NCBI GenBank assembly: GCA_009779925.1
Contig: WRAZ01000005.1
Location: forward strand, 1-64,000
Source: Chitinivibrionia bacterium
GTDB taxonomy: Bacteria; Fibrobacterota; Chitinivibrionia; Chitinivibrionales; Chitinivibrionaceae
Direction of reading: 5' to 3'
DNA length: 64,000 nucleotides
This document shows, in pieces, positions 43,582 to 52,977 of the stretch. A program made the translations under genes and the position numbers. The notes below the pieces were generated by a model. That model worked only from the letters and a program-made list of their open reading frames with translations, was not told where the DNA came from and did not search any database. Positions within the stretch are counted from its first letter, which is position 1; every line of letters begins with the position of its first letter.

Positions 43582-43692
43582 ATCTCCTTTTCCTCCTCAC
43601 ACCGCCCGAAACTTTACCTGCGCCTCAACCGTTTTTTTTAATATTGTGCAATGTATTTTGTGCAAAAAATTTTTTGCCCCTACATTCCATCT

Positions 43693-44562
43693 TCACTCGG
43701 CTACCACCACCGCTTCGGCAAACGCTTTTTCTTTCAGTTCTTTCTCAATAAAGCCCTTTATTGTCGCCTGCGAAGACGGACAGCCGCTGCATTGTCCCAA
43801 AAGTTTAATCTTGATTTCATTGCCGTCGATGTCTATAAATTCGCAGTCGCCGCCGTCGCTTTGAAGCGCGGGACGAACGATTTCGTTCAGGACTTTGCGT
43901 ATTCTTTCGATTTTCTCGAAAGTTGTGAATTTTTTATTTTCGGGAACTTGCGAAGTTTCGCTTTTTTCGTCGTGATTATGCTCTTCGTCCATTTCCGAAA
44001 GCGTGCGTTTCAGAATGTTTTCTATGTCGCCTTTGCAACCGCCGCAACCGCCGCCCGCTTTGGTATAATTTGTGATTTGCTCAACCGAAACCAAGCCGTT
44101 TTGACGAATTTGATTTACTATGTCGTCTTCGTAAACGTTGAAACAGGCGCAAACCAAACGCGATTTTTCTTCTTTTTTTGTGGTTTTTCCGCCGTTTCTG
44201 TAGAATTCTATTGCCGATTTAAGCGCGTCTTGTCCCATTACCGAGCAGTGCATTTTTGCGTCGGGAAGTCCGCCGAGTGTTTCGGCAATGTCTTCGTTGG
44301 TTATTTTTTCGGCTTCTTCCAAGGTTAGCCCTTTTACCATTTCCGTGAGCATTGACGACGAAGCAATCGCACTGCCGCAACCGAATGTTTTGAATTTCGC
44401 GTCCGCTATTTTCTTTTTCTCATCGTCGAGTTTGAAAGTAAACCGAAGCGCGTCGCCGCATTTTATGTTGCCGATTTCTCCGATACCGTCGGGATTTTCA
44501 ATTTCGCCTACATTGCGCGGATTTAAGTAATGTTCACGAACTTTATCTGTGTATTCCCACAT
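43693..44562 (-). CDS. nifU: Iron-sulfur cluster scaffold NifU
   Basis: 289 residues, full three-domain NifU. N-terminal scaffold Cys at 35, 62 and 106 (NIKCGD, FGCGSA, MHCSVMG), as in Azotobacter NifU; a central [2Fe-2S] domain with CAC...GGGCGGC; and C-terminal NifU-like QCSGCPSSQ. It builds clusters with a cysteine desulfurase, whose gene is not here. Seems monocistronic with its own promoter-like motif. Common in anaerobes as the housekeeping Fe-S system, so nitrogen fixation need not follow. Confidence 0.95.
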   Translation of the reverse strand: MWEYTDKVREHYLNPRNVGEIENPDGIGEIGNIKCGDALRFTFKLDDEKKKIADAKFKTFGCGSAIASSSMLTEMVKGLTLEEAEKITNEDIAETLGGLPDAKMHCSVMGQDALKSAIEFYRNGGKTTKKEEKSRLVCACFNVYEDDIVNQIRQNGLVSVEQITNYTKAGGGCGGCKGDIENILKRTLSEMDEEHNHDEKSETSQVPENKKFTTFEKIERIRKVLNEIVRPALQSDGGDCEFIDIDGNEIKIKLLGQCSGCPSSQATIKGFIEKELKEKAFAEAVVVAE

Positions 44563-44605
44563 ATTTTTATCCTTTTTCAGAATTTTTTACGTTGTTTCAC
44601 ACGGG

Positions 44606-44622
44606 AAAATACTTTTTGCGCC
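44606..44622 (-). promoter_or_regulatory. Promoter-like motif GGCGCAAAAAGTATTTT
   Basis: 44 bases before nifU. Confidence 0.45.
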
Positions 44623-44708
44623 GTGCAGGAGCGCGCTTTTTTGATTTTATTTTTGCTTTTTTAAGGCAATTATCTAAAATTTCGGCAATGAACTTATTAC
44701 GAAATCGC

Positions 44709-44789
44709 GTAGGGGCGTATTGCATACGCCCGATTTCTATCTGTATATGATTTCTGTCGGCTATTTGGGCGTATGCAATACGCCCCTAC
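44709..44789. repeat. Inverted pair of 23-bp GTAGGGGCG palindromes
   Basis: GTAGGGGCGTATTGCATACGCCC (44709-44731) and its inverse at 44767-44789, 35 bases apart. Each arm is also a hairpin by itself. The right arm contributes the TAG stop codon of the cyclase gene. Confidence 0.9.
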
Positions 44790-45535
44790 TTTGCCCTAGC
44801 ACTTATGATGTAAAAATTTCGCCAGCGTTTGCCTGAAATTAGTAGAGTGTTGCTATCTATTTCGGCTATTCCGTTTAGTACGTTGCCGTCTCTTATGGAC
44901 GGATTTTCGCGCCGCCGCAGTTCGGTTAAGTCAATAAAATGCTCTATTATGCCGCTTTCGGGGTTTATGCCGAAAATAGTGTCGCTGTACCAACGGTTTG
45001 CCCAAATTCTTCCGTTCCAGTATTCCAATTCGTTGAGTTTATCGACGGGAGCGCCGTTTAGGGTTGCGGTAATTCTGTGTGTTTCGTTAAAGTTTTGGTC
45101 GCGAAAAATTACCTGCGAACTGCCGTTTGTCATTGCAAAAAGACGTCTTCTCGAAAGAAACGTGAGCCCCCAGCCTTCGCCGACATACGAAAATTCGGCT
45201 ACTCGCTCAAGCCCCAAAGTCCAGACAAACGCTCTCTGCTCTTTCCACGATAACTGCCAGAGCATACTTCCGTCAAACGCTAAGCCCTCGCCGAAAATTT
45301 CGGGAACGGCGACGAAGCGCAATTCTTGCCCCGTTCTTTTGTCTATCTGAATTACCTTACTGCCGCGCCCGACCGAACCTGTACTCTTATAAATATGGTC
45401 GCCGACAATAATGAGACCTTGCGTAAAACTTTGCGGATTGTGCGGGAGAGTGCCTATAACCTCAAACGACAAAGGAGTGGCGGCAAAACTTATTGCCGCC
45501 AAAATAAAAATCGTCGAAAATGCTTTTTTTATCAA
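44786..45535 (-). CDS. Glutaminyl-peptide cyclotransferase (plant/bacterial type)
   Basis: 249 residues with a signal peptide (FSTIFILAAISFAA). The beta-propeller family pattern is present: EVIGTLPHNPQSFTQGLIIVGDHIYKSTG, FGEGLAFDGSMLWQLSWKEQ, and LNELEYWNGRIWANRWYSDTIFGINPESG, and NVLNGIAEIDSN. It forms N-terminal pyroglutamate on exported peptides. Follows dnaJ after 14 bases. Its stop lies inside the inverted-repeat arm, so the repeat defines the 3' end. Confidence 0.9.
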   Translation of the reverse strand: MIKKAFSTIFILAAISFAATPLSFEVIGTLPHNPQSFTQGLIIVGDHIYKSTGSVGRGSKVIQIDKRTGQELRFVAVPEIFGEGLAFDGSMLWQLSWKEQRAFVWTLGLERVAEFSYVGEGWGLTFLSRRRLFAMTNGSSQVIFRDQNFNETHRITATLNGAPVDKLNELEYWNGRIWANRWYSDTIFGINPESGIIEHFIDLTELRRRENPSIRDGNVLNGIAEIDSNTLLISGKRWRNFYIISARAK

Positions 45536-45548
45536 ACTAAAACCTGTT

Positions 45549-46709
45549 TTAATTCCACATACTCGTTATTTTGCGGAAAAAACTTTTGGGTTGCTGTTCT
45601 AATTTTTGCAGTTCTTCAAAAAGCTGGCGCTCTTCTTTCGACAAAGATTCGGGCGTTTTCACATTTATTTTTATGAGAATGTCGCCTTTTGTCTTTTCGT
45701 TGTGAAGCACGGGCATTCCGCGACCTGCAATTTTTATGACCTTGCCCGATTGCGCGCCCGCGGGAACTTTAACTTTGATTTTATCCGAAAACGTTTCGAT
45801 AGTCCGCTCGCAACCCAAAGCCGCCTCGCTGAAAGTAATGTCCATTTCGGTCATTAAATTTATGCCTTGACGTGTGAAAATCTGGTCTTCTTTTTCTAAA
45901 ATTATTACAATTAAATCGCCCTCTGTGCCGTTGTTTGCGCCTTTGTCGCCTTTGCCGTCAACGGTTATGTAGTTGCCTTCGCTTACGCCTGCGGGGATTT
46001 TGATTTCTACCGTATCTTCGCCGAAAACTATGCCCGTTCCCGCGCAAGTATGACAAGGGTCGCCGACAGCTTTTCCAGTTCCCGAGCATTTGGGGCAGAT
46101 GGTTTCCTGCACCATTTGTCCGAAAATCGACTGCATTACTCTGCGCACTCTTCCGCTTCCGTTGCACTGTTTGCAGTTTTCGAGCTGACCGTTTTTGGAG
46201 CCGCTTCCGCCGCAGGTAGAACATCCTACTTTGTGTTTAAGTTTTATGGTTTTGGAAACGCCGTCGTGCATTTCTTTAAGGGAGAGCGGGAGTTTAATCT
46301 GAATGTTTTTGCCTTGATTGACCCGCGTTTGCGTTTTGCGCATTCCTCCTGCGCGCGACCCGAATATATCGCCGAAGAACGAATCGCCGCCGAAGTCGCC
46401 CATAAACGCTTTTAGCGCTTCGTTCAAGTCCATTCCGCCGAAGCCCCCGAAACCGCCTCCGCCAAATCCGCCTCCGCCGTTGTCAAACGCCGAGTGCCCG
46501 AATTGGTCGTATTGCTTGCGCTTGCTCGGGTCTTTTAGTACTTCGTACGCCTCGGTTGCTTCCCTGAATTTTTCCGCCGCTTCTGGGTCGTTAGGATTTT
46601 TATCGGGGTGAAAACGAACCGCGAGTTTTCGGTATGCTTTCTTAATTTCGTCTTCGCTTGCCTCTTTTGAGACGCTCAACACCTCGTAATAATCTCTTTT
46701 AGCTGCCAT
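45549..46709 (-). CDS. dnaJ: Chaperone DnaJ
   Basis: 386 residues with all usual parts: J domain with HPDKNPND, Gly/Phe-rich linker, four CxxCxGxG zinc motifs ([32 protein letters not shown]) and the C-terminal substrate-binding domain. Stimulates DnaK in protein folding. dnaK and grpE are not next to it. A weak promoter-like motif is 43 bases upstream. Confidence 0.97.
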   Translation of the reverse strand: MAAKRDYYEVLSVSKEASEDEIKKAYRKLAVRFHPDKNPNDPEAAEKFREATEAYEVLKDPSKRKQYDQFGHSAFDNGGGGFGGGGFGGFGGMDLNEALKAFMGDFGGDSFFGDIFGSRAGGMRKTQTRVNQGKNIQIKLPLSLKEMHDGVSKTIKLKHKVGCSTCGGSGSKNGQLENCKQCNGSGRVRRVMQSIFGQMVQETICPKCSGTGKAVGDPCHTCAGTGIVFGEDTVEIKIPAGVSEGNYITVDGKGDKGANNGTEGDLIVIILEKEDQIFTRQGINLMTEMDITFSEAALGCERTIETFSDKIKVKVPAGAQSGKVIKIAGRGMPVLHNEKTKGDILIKINVKTPESLSKEERQLFEELQKLEQQPKSFFRKITSMWN

Positions 46710-47022
46710 TTTTGCTGTAAACTCCTAAACTTTTATTATAATTTTAACGGGAAAATAATTTAATTCTTTGAGGAAATGCAAGTTTTTTTGCAAATTTTTA
46801 AATTTCCCCTTGACTGTGTTTAAAGATAAATATTATTTTTTGCTCCGTGTTATTATGGTGGCGGCAATAACTTATAAAAATCTAAAAGGTGTGCAGGCTA
46901 TAATTATGGGCAAAACAGGTTGTGCGATTAAAAATCGCGTAAATTCAAACTCTGAAATTTTGTTTTCAAGAATTTTTACAAAATTTCAAAATACCCTTGA
47001 CAGAGACGTGCGGCGTAAAGTA

Positions 47023-47048
47023 CTCTCTCTCTCTCTCTCTCTCTCTCT
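47023..47048 (+). repeat. (CT)13 simple sequence repeat
   Basis: Thirteen perfect CT units, 196 bases before the FN3 lipoprotein ATG and 21 bases after a TTGACA box. Such tracts change length by slippage. Confidence 0.97.
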
Positions 47049-47129
47049 ACGTGTATATATGTATTGTTGGTTATGCAGTACTATATTATTCTTGCTTGAC
47101 AAAAACTTTACAAAGATATTTAAAAACAC

Positions 47130-47158
47130 GGACGCATATTTTATGCGCCCTTTTTTTT
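47130..47158 (+). terminator. Intrinsic-terminator-like hairpin in the leader
   Basis: GGACGCATA and TATGCGCCC pair with one mismatch, then eight T. It lies 86 bases before the FN3 lipoprotein start, so it would stop a short transcript or work as an attenuator. Confidence 0.6.
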
Positions 47159-47243
47159 CATACGCTATACTTTGCAAAAAAACGGTTATCAATAAGTGTT
47201 TTTTATTTTCTCTTAACATTTAAATCTAATAAGGAGGTTTTTA

Positions 47244-50200
47244 ATGAGAAAATGGGGTAGTTTAACAATGATTTTAGCCTTTTTGGCGTTCATTGTGTTT
47301 TTGACGGCTTGTTCGAGTGATGATTCGGACGAAGTAGTAGTAAAGAGTAGTGTTGTCGCGCCGACGGGCATAGAGGCGACAGCAACGGGAGAGTTTGTGA
47401 ATGTTTCGTGGGAAGCGGTTGACGGCGCTGTGAAGTACAATGTGTACCGCAAGACGCAGGGTGAGACGGGTTATACCCTTATTGCCACAAGAACCGAAAC
47501 GTTCTTCATTGACAATGTTGCGACTTTAGAAGACGTATCGCAGATTTTCTACAGAATTTCGTCTGTTGATGCCGACGGAGATGAAGGCGCTATGTCCGCT
47601 CCGCTTTCCGCAACCTGCTTTCCGCCTGCGGCGCTCAAAGATTTGAGAGCGTTTTCGCAACAAGCGACGGGGACGAATGACGTTAACTTGTTTATTCGCG
47701 TAGAATGGCCCGCTGCGCTTAATGCAACTCATTACGAATTGCATTTTGCCGACAGACCTTTCCCTGCGGAAGGCGGAGCGGACGAAGTTCAGACAATCAT
47801 AAGAACGACAGCGGCGACTACTCACGATGTTTTTCACGATTTTGCTCCTGAAAAATTCTATTTTTTCAGAGTTAGAGTGATAAGCGGTTGCGGAGTAAGC
47901 GAATTTTCAAATATGGATTCTGCTTCGACCGGTTGTTTAACTCCCCAGATCCCTGTCGGACTAACCACTGTTGTTGAGCAGAATACAATAAGAGTGAGTT
48001 GGAACCGCGTTCCGGGTGCAACCAGATATGTGATTGGTATCACCGGCGTTCCCGGAATGAACAGCAGAACTGTCAGCGATACCACCTCTGTGTTTAACGT
48101 GGGTTTCGGAGTACGCGGAGTATTTACGGTTAGAGCAGAAAACGATTGCGGTTTGGGCAGAGTTTCTGTTCCTGTTGTGGCTACAACGCCCTGCGATCCG
48201 GGGACAGTTCCCGCCGGTGTAGCAGGAACGGCGGCTGTTGCGCAAGGTCAGACGCGCATTTTGATAACTTGGACGGAAAGCACAGACCAGACGGTAAGCG
48301 GATATCAAATATTCCGCAGTGCAACCGAAAACGGAACTTTTGCGCTTGCTGGCAGCGTTAACGGCAGACAGAACGCAAGATTTTCAGACACAACGGGACT
48401 TGTTGCGGGAACAACATATTTCTATAAAGTGGCTGCGGTAAACGCTTGCGGAATAAGCAATGTTTTCACTCAAGCGCCCGTATCCGACAGAACATGGGTT
48501 AATTGCGCAGGCGAAAACGGCGCTCCGACTGTTCCGGCTAATGTAGCGGTTGTTATCAGAACCGAAACTCAAATGCCCGAGATGAGAATTTCGTGGGACA
48601 GAAACGTTAACGCGGATTCTTACAGAGTGTACCGCGTATCGGGAAGCGGCACAGATGTTGTGCGTAATCTTATCGGAACAACAAGAGAAGCATTTTTTAT
48701 TGATGTGAATTTGTTGCCGAACACAAGTTTTTCTTATAGCGTAAGAGCGGTTAATTCCTGCGATACCAGCGCTTTTTCTCCTGCCGTAAGCAGAACAACC
48801 GATATTTTTGTTCCGGAAACGCCTGCAACGTTTGGATATACACCGCTTTCGGCGACCAGAGTGTTGCTTGAATGGGACGCTTCAAGAGGCGCCGACAGTT
48901 ATGAGTTGTATCGTTCGAGCGGCTCTACTTTCACGCTTCACAGAACGCTTACGGAAACATTCTTTGTGGACAGTGATTTGGATTCTACAAGAACATACAA
49001 ATACTTTGTTATCGGAACGCATTCTCGCGGAACGGACGGCTCAAGAAGCCAAGCTTCCGATACGATAAGCGTAGGACCTTTAGGCAGAGATTGCGGTACT
49101 ATGACGGTTTCAGAGGTTATGGCTACGCCTGCTTCCGATACTTCCATAGTAATTTCTTGGACAGGCAGTGCAGAAAGCTTTAATGTTTATCGCGGTATTG
49201 TAAGCGGTATAAATGCGGCAACTCTTATTCAAAGAAACGTAAGAGGGCATTCGTTTACCGACCGTAGCGTGAACAGAGACATTGCATATTACTACTTTGT
49301 AAGCGCTGTAAACGCCTGCGGAATTGAGAGCGCAAAAACAGTTGCTTCAAACAATCCTGTAGTAATTTGTGAAAGAGCTACTGCCGTATCAGGTTTGCAA
49401 GTTCAAAACATAAGCACTGCAGCAAGCACTATTTTCAGAATTTCTTGGAACGACCAAGCTAACGCGGCGCGCTACTTAGTACAACGCGCTTTAGCTGAAG
49501 GCACAGATACGAATTGGTCGTTTATTACTCCGGCGCCCACGGGCGGTTTGGCGGGTATTGCAGGAACAGTTTTTGTCGATGACGCTCAAACATTAGTCGC
49601 GGGAACAACTTATCGATACAGAGTTATTTCCGTAAACATCTGCGGAGTTAACGGCGACACGTCGGCTATCCAAACAGCAATAAACTGCATAAGACCCGTG
49701 GCTGTAAGCGGTCTCGAAGCAGAGGCTCTCAATCAAGGCAACGCAGTTCGTCTTAAATGGGAAAGAGCCGATATACCTATGGAAGGCGGTTATAACATTT
49801 ACAGATCGGAAAATGAAAACGGTCCGTTTGTTTGGGTGGCTAGAGTTCCACAAATAGCGTCTGACTTGGATATTCTTCCGACAAGGGATATCACCACCCA
49901 TTTGGAATTTGAGACAACCTATTGGTTTAGAATTACAACGGAGATTCCTTGCGGTGGCGGCGTTATTGAAAGCGAACACGTAGGCGCTAACACTGTGTCT
50001 GTAAGAACACTCTGCGATCTCAGTATTTCCTCTATAACGTACGATGGAACAAGATTTGTGTGGAGCAGAGTAAACGGCGCGACTGGCTACGACCTTGTAA
50101 TAACAAGATGGGCAAGCGGTACTCCTTTTACTGAGTTTAATGGTATGGTAGAGGGTAATTTGTATGATTTCACAGCATTACCTGGGGCGACTTATAGCGC

Positions 50201-50294
50201 TCGAGTCAGAGCAAGAAGAGGCACTGGCATTAGCACTGTAATTAGTCCAGTTTGGACTGATTTAGGAGCTTCCATTTTAGTTCCAATACCATAA
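47244..50294 (+). CDS. Giant lipoprotein of about ten FN3 domains
   Basis: 1016 residues. Lipobox LTAC (about Cys23), then about ten FN3-like units of ~90-105 residues (each with VSW or ISW near the B strand and Y-x-V-x-A-V-N near F). Several units have CG after the F strand and one Cys at the end, suggesting a disulfide in each. AAGGAGG precedes the ATG. Likely a stalk-like surface protein; no catalytic domain visible. Confidence 0.8.
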   Translation: MRKWGSLTMILAFLAFIVFLTACSSDDSDEVVVKSSVVAPTGIEATATGEFVNVSWEAVDGAVKYNVYRKTQGETGYTLIATRTETFFIDNVATLEDVSQIFYRISSVDADGDEGAMSAPLSATCFPPAALKDLRAFSQQATGTNDVNLFIRVEWPAALNATHYELHFADRPFPAEGGADEVQTIIRTTAATTHDVFHDFAPEKFYFFRVRVISGCGVSEFSNMDSASTGCLTPQIPVGLTTVVEQNTIRVSWNRVPGATRYVIGITGVPGMNSRTVSDTTSVFNVGFGVRGVFTVRAENDCGLGRVSVPVVATTPCDPGTVPAGVAGTAAVAQGQTRILITWTESTDQTVSGYQIFRSATENGTFALAGSVNGRQNARFSDTTGLVAGTTYFYKVAAVNACGISNVFTQAPVSDRTWVNCAGENGAPTVPANVAVVIRTETQMPEMRISWDRNVNADSYRVYRVSGSGTDVVRNLIGTTREAFFIDVNLLPNTSFSYSVRAVNSCDTSAFSPAVSRTTDIFVPETPATFGYTPLSATRVLLEWDASRGADSYELYRSSGSTFTLHRTLTETFFVDSDLDSTRTYKYFVIGTHSRGTDGSRSQASDTISVGPLGRDCGTMTVSEVMATPASDTSIVISWTGSAESFNVYRGIVSGINAATLIQRNVRGHSFTDRSVNRDIAYYYFVSAVNACGIESAKTVASNNPVVICERATAVSGLQVQNISTAASTIFRISWNDQANAARYLVQRALAEGTDTNWSFITPAPTGGLAGIAGTVFVDDAQTLVAGTTYRYRVISVNICGVNGDTSAIQTAINCIRPVAVSGLEAEALNQGNAVRLKWERADIPMEGGYNIYRSENENGPFVWVARVPQIASDLDILPTRDITTHLEFETTYWFRITTEIPCGGGVIESEHVGANTVSVRTLCDLSISSITYDGTRFVWSRVNGATGYDLVITRWASGTPFTEFNGMVEGNLYDFTALPGATYSARVRARRGTGISTVISPVWTDLGASILVPIP

Positions 50295-50319
50295 ACGAGT
50301 GATCGTTTAACTTTTCAAC

Positions 50320-50352
50320 AAGAAGGCAGGCAGTTTTGTCTGCCTTCTTTTG
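50320..50352 (+). terminator. Intrinsic terminator of the FN3 lipoprotein gene
   Basis: AGAAGGCAG (50321-50329) pairs with CTGCCTTCT (50340-50348), then TTTTG. Confidence 0.8.
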
Positions 50353-50403
50353 TCTTTTCAAAGAGCGGCGCCTGAATTCGGCGGGTTTTTGTTTTCAGAC
50401 TGC

Positions 50404-50418
50404 GGCATAACGTATTTT
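50404..50418 (+). promoter_or_regulatory. Promoter-like motif GGCATAACGTATTTT
   Basis: Perfect consensus, 35 bases before the AAA ATPase gene. Confidence 0.6.
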
Positions 50419-50453
50419 ATGCGATAAATAATAAGCAAAAAAGGAGATGGAAT

Positions 50454-52022
50454 ATGCGCAAATTTAATGTAACGGGACTTTGCGTGCCTGATTTACACTA
50501 TATGGCGGACACAAGCGAAAAAATAGCTCAGATAAAACAGTTTGTGGATCAAGGAGAATATTTCGGCATAAACCGCGGCAGACAATACGGAAAAACAACG
50601 ACGCTTTTTTTGTTGGAAGAGCAACTTGCAGAAAAATATACCGTAATCTCGATTAGTTTTGAGGGAGTTGACGACGAAGTATTTGAAACACCCGAAAGTT
50701 TTTGCCAAGGTTTTCTTGGCTTGTGCGCAAACTATTTTACACAAAGAAAACTGCCCGGCTCCGAGGTTTGGGTAGATAAGACCGTTGATACATTTGCCGC
50801 TCTTGACGCTTTTCTTGATAAAGCTTGCGATAAGACAAAATATGTTTTAATGATAGACGAAGTCGATAAAACTTCAAACAATACCATTTTTTTGAAATTT
50901 TTAGGTGTTTTGCGCGACAAATATCTCAAAAGACCCCGAAAAGTCGGCGCAACGTTTCAAAGCGTAATTTTAGCCGGAGTTTACGACATAAAAAATCTTA
51001 AAGTAAAAATGGTGCAAGCGGGCACTCATCAACTCCAAGACGGCGAAAAACGCATAAATTCACCTTGGAATATAGCAATTAACTTTAATGTTGATATGTC
51101 GTTGAGCGTTAAAGAAATCGCTTCTATGCTTACGGAATACGAAAAAGACCACAATTCCGGAATGGATATTCAAGCGGTTGCCCAAGAAATTCGCGATTAT
51201 ACAAGCGGATATCCGTATCTTGTTTCAAGAATTTGCGAGTGTATCGAAAAAGAATTGGGGCGAAACTGGACAAAAGACGGCGTTCTGGAAGCGGTAAAGT
51301 TAATTCTTCAAGAGCAAAGCACTCTAATTGACGATTTGGGTAAAAACATTTTAGCCGACAAAGAATTGTCGGATTTGCTTTACGACATAACGATAAACGG
51401 CGCCGCTTATAAATTTAGCGCGACCGATTACGCTATGGGATTAGGATTTACTTTCGGGTATTTAAGAAATAAAAACGGAAAAGTTGTCATAGATAACACA
51501 ATTTTCGAATTAATTATCTACGAGCATTTTATTACGGAAAAACAGCGAAAAGGCATTCGTATAGACAGAGTGGTTTCGAGCGACGTAGTAAAAGGCGGCA
51601 AGTTTGATATGAAACTCTGCATAGAGAGATTTGCGCGACACTATTACGAACTTTATCGTGAAAGCAGTAAAAAATTTTTGGAAGAAGAGTGCCGAATGCT
51701 GTTTTTAACATATATCAGACCGGTAATAAACGGCGCGGGTTTTTACCATATAGAAAGCGAAACCCGCAACGCCGAAAGAACGGACGTCATTGTAGATTAC
51801 GGCGCGGAACAATTTATAGTAGAGTTAAAGCGCTGGTACGGTGAAGCGGCGCACGAAGAAGCATACGACCAACTTTGCGGATACTTAGAAAGCAAAAACA
51901 AGGATCTCGGCTTTTTACTTACCTTCGACTTTCGCAGCGAAAAAAACATCGGCAAACCGCAATCCAAATGGGTGGAACATAAAGGTAAAAAAATCTTCGA
52001 TTGTATGGTTGGTTTCGGGTAA
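50454..52022 (+). CDS. AAA ATPase with C-terminal PD-(D/E)XK-like nuclease domain
   Basis: 522 residues, paralogue of 7859-9436 with the same N-terminal pattern (FNVTGLCVPDLHY against FNVAGPCVPGKHY). P-loop RGRQYGKTTTLFLLEE, Walker B KYVLMIDEVDKT, SGYPYLVSRICECIEK, and a nuclease-like RTDVIVDYGAEQFIVELKRW-x-AHEEAYDQLCGYLE. Ribosome site AAAGGAG. Has its own promoter-like motif and terminator ahead. Biological role unknown; possibly a STAND-type sensor nuclease. Confidence 0.8.
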   Translation: MRKFNVTGLCVPDLHYMADTSEKIAQIKQFVDQGEYFGINRGRQYGKTTTLFLLEEQLAEKYTVISISFEGVDDEVFETPESFCQGFLGLCANYFTQRKLPGSEVWVDKTVDTFAALDAFLDKACDKTKYVLMIDEVDKTSNNTIFLKFLGVLRDKYLKRPRKVGATFQSVILAGVYDIKNLKVKMVQAGTHQLQDGEKRINSPWNIAINFNVDMSLSVKEIASMLTEYEKDHNSGMDIQAVAQEIRDYTSGYPYLVSRICECIEKELGRNWTKDGVLEAVKLILQEQSTLIDDLGKNILADKELSDLLYDITINGAAYKFSATDYAMGLGFTFGYLRNKNGKVVIDNTIFELIIYEHFITEKQRKGIRIDRVVSSDVVKGGKFDMKLCIERFARHYYELYRESSKKFLEEECRMLFLTYIRPVINGAGFYHIESETRNAERTDVIVDYGAEQFIVELKRWYGEAAHEEAYDQLCGYLESKNKDLGFLLTFDFRSEKNIGKPQSKWVEHKGKKIFDCMVGFG

Positions 52023-52031
52023 GTATATCTC

Positions 52032-52877
52032 TTACTTCGTCGCCCAGAAAATTCCGTATTTCGCCAGATTTTTCTTGACCGCCCAATACTGATACCAAAG
52101 CGCATCATTGGGATAATCGCGAATTTCAAAAAACTTGTCGAGTATGTGCCAATGTATCGAAAAAAGCGACCAAGCGAGCATAATTCTTACCGTTCGCATT
52201 ACGTTTTTGGTTATATCCGTAAAGTCCGCCGTCGAAAATCCGACCAAATCCGCGTTTTTCTTCCATTGTTCCATAGTTTCTAAGTTGTTGAGTTTCCAGC
52301 CGTCCATCCAGCGGTGCATTATTCTTTTGTCGTTGCCTTGCATTATATCTATGTCTTTGGCGGCAAATCCGTCCGCCATTGCGAAACGTCCGCCCTTTTT
52401 AAGAACGCGGAAAACTCCTTTTATGAAATCGAGTTTCGGGTTGGAATAGCATATACTTTCGAGCCCCATAACCACCGTAAACATTTCGTCTGCAAAGGTT
52501 AAATTCATATAATCCATAAGCACAAATTCGCACAAATCCTCGACGCCCGCTTCTTTTGCGCGGCGTTTTGCGGTTTCTATCTGTTCGGGAACAATTGTAA
52601 TTCCGACGACTTTGCAACCGTAAGTCTGCGCGAGCCAAACCACGTTTCCGCCGATGCCGCAACCTGCATCCAAAACATAGTCGTCTTTTGTAATGTTGAT
52701 TTTTTCGACAAGTTTTTCGTTCATTCGTCGCGAAGCCATTTTTTGGGTTTTTACGCCTTTTTCCCAATATCCGTAGTGCATATCGGGTCCCCAAAGCGTT
52801 TCAAACGCCCACGCCGAATCCAAATAATACTTGATAACATCTTTATTATTCCAGTTTACTTTATTTTTCCAGCTCAT
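52032..52877 (-). CDS. Class I SAM-dependent methyltransferase (sterol/tocopherol type)
   Basis: 281 residues. After a WNNKDVIKYYLDSAWAFETLWGPDMHYGYW start, motif I is VLDAGCGIGGNVVWLA, then GITIVPEQIETAKRRA and ALESICYSNPKLDFIKGVFRVLKKGGRFAMAD. This is the layout of the small-molecule methylases acting on lipids, sterols or quinones. No biosynthetic neighbours reveal the substrate. Confidence 0.85.
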   Translation of the reverse strand: MSWKNKVNWNNKDVIKYYLDSAWAFETLWGPDMHYGYWEKGVKTQKMASRRMNEKLVEKINITKDDYVLDAGCGIGGNVVWLAQTYGCKVVGITIVPEQIETAKRRAKEAGVEDLCEFVLMDYMNLTFADEMFTVVMGLESICYSNPKLDFIKGVFRVLKKGGRFAMADGFAAKDIDIMQGNDKRIMHRWMDGWKLNNLETMEQWKKNADLVGFSTADFTDITKNVMRTVRIMLAWSLFSIHWHILDKFFEIRDYPNDALWYQYWAVKKNLAKYGIFWATK

Positions 52878-52909
52878 ATTTACTCCTTTAATATAGTTTT
52901 AAAGGGACG

Positions 52910-52925
52910 AAAATACGTTTTGGGC
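52910..52925 (-). promoter_or_regulatory. Promoter-like motif GCCCAAAACGTATTTT
   Basis: 33 bases before the methyltransferase. Confidence 0.55.
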
Positions 52926-52931
52926 AAACTC

Positions 52932-52965
52932 TTTAACGGACGAAAAATGTTTCGCCCCCACATTT
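52932..52965. repeat. Degenerate GGGGCG-type palindrome
   Basis: GGACGAAA(AATG)TTTCGCCCCCAC matches the inner sequence of 32413-32452; probably a degenerate member of the palindrome family, just after the DUF4416 gene. Confidence 0.6.
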
Positions 52966-52977
52966 CTGCTTTCTATG

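Larger units (their letters stand above)
46710..47243. other. 534-bp gene-free region before the FN3 lipoprotein
   Basis: Holds a weak dnaJ-side motif (complement 46752-46757), two TTGACA boxes (46997-47002, 47096-47101), the (CT)13 tract, and a terminator-like hairpin at 47130-47158. This may be a regulated leader or a small RNA followed by the lipoprotein. No conserved coding frame seen. Confidence 0.55.

Noticed and set aside
43662-43677. GCAAAAAATTTTTTGC palindrome between the AlbA_2 and nifU genes
   Set aside because: AT-only stem without a clear T run in the right direction; too weak to call a terminator.
43693-44562. NifU as evidence of nitrogen fixation
   Set aside because: Many anaerobes use NifU as general Fe-S scaffold and no other nif gene is visible.
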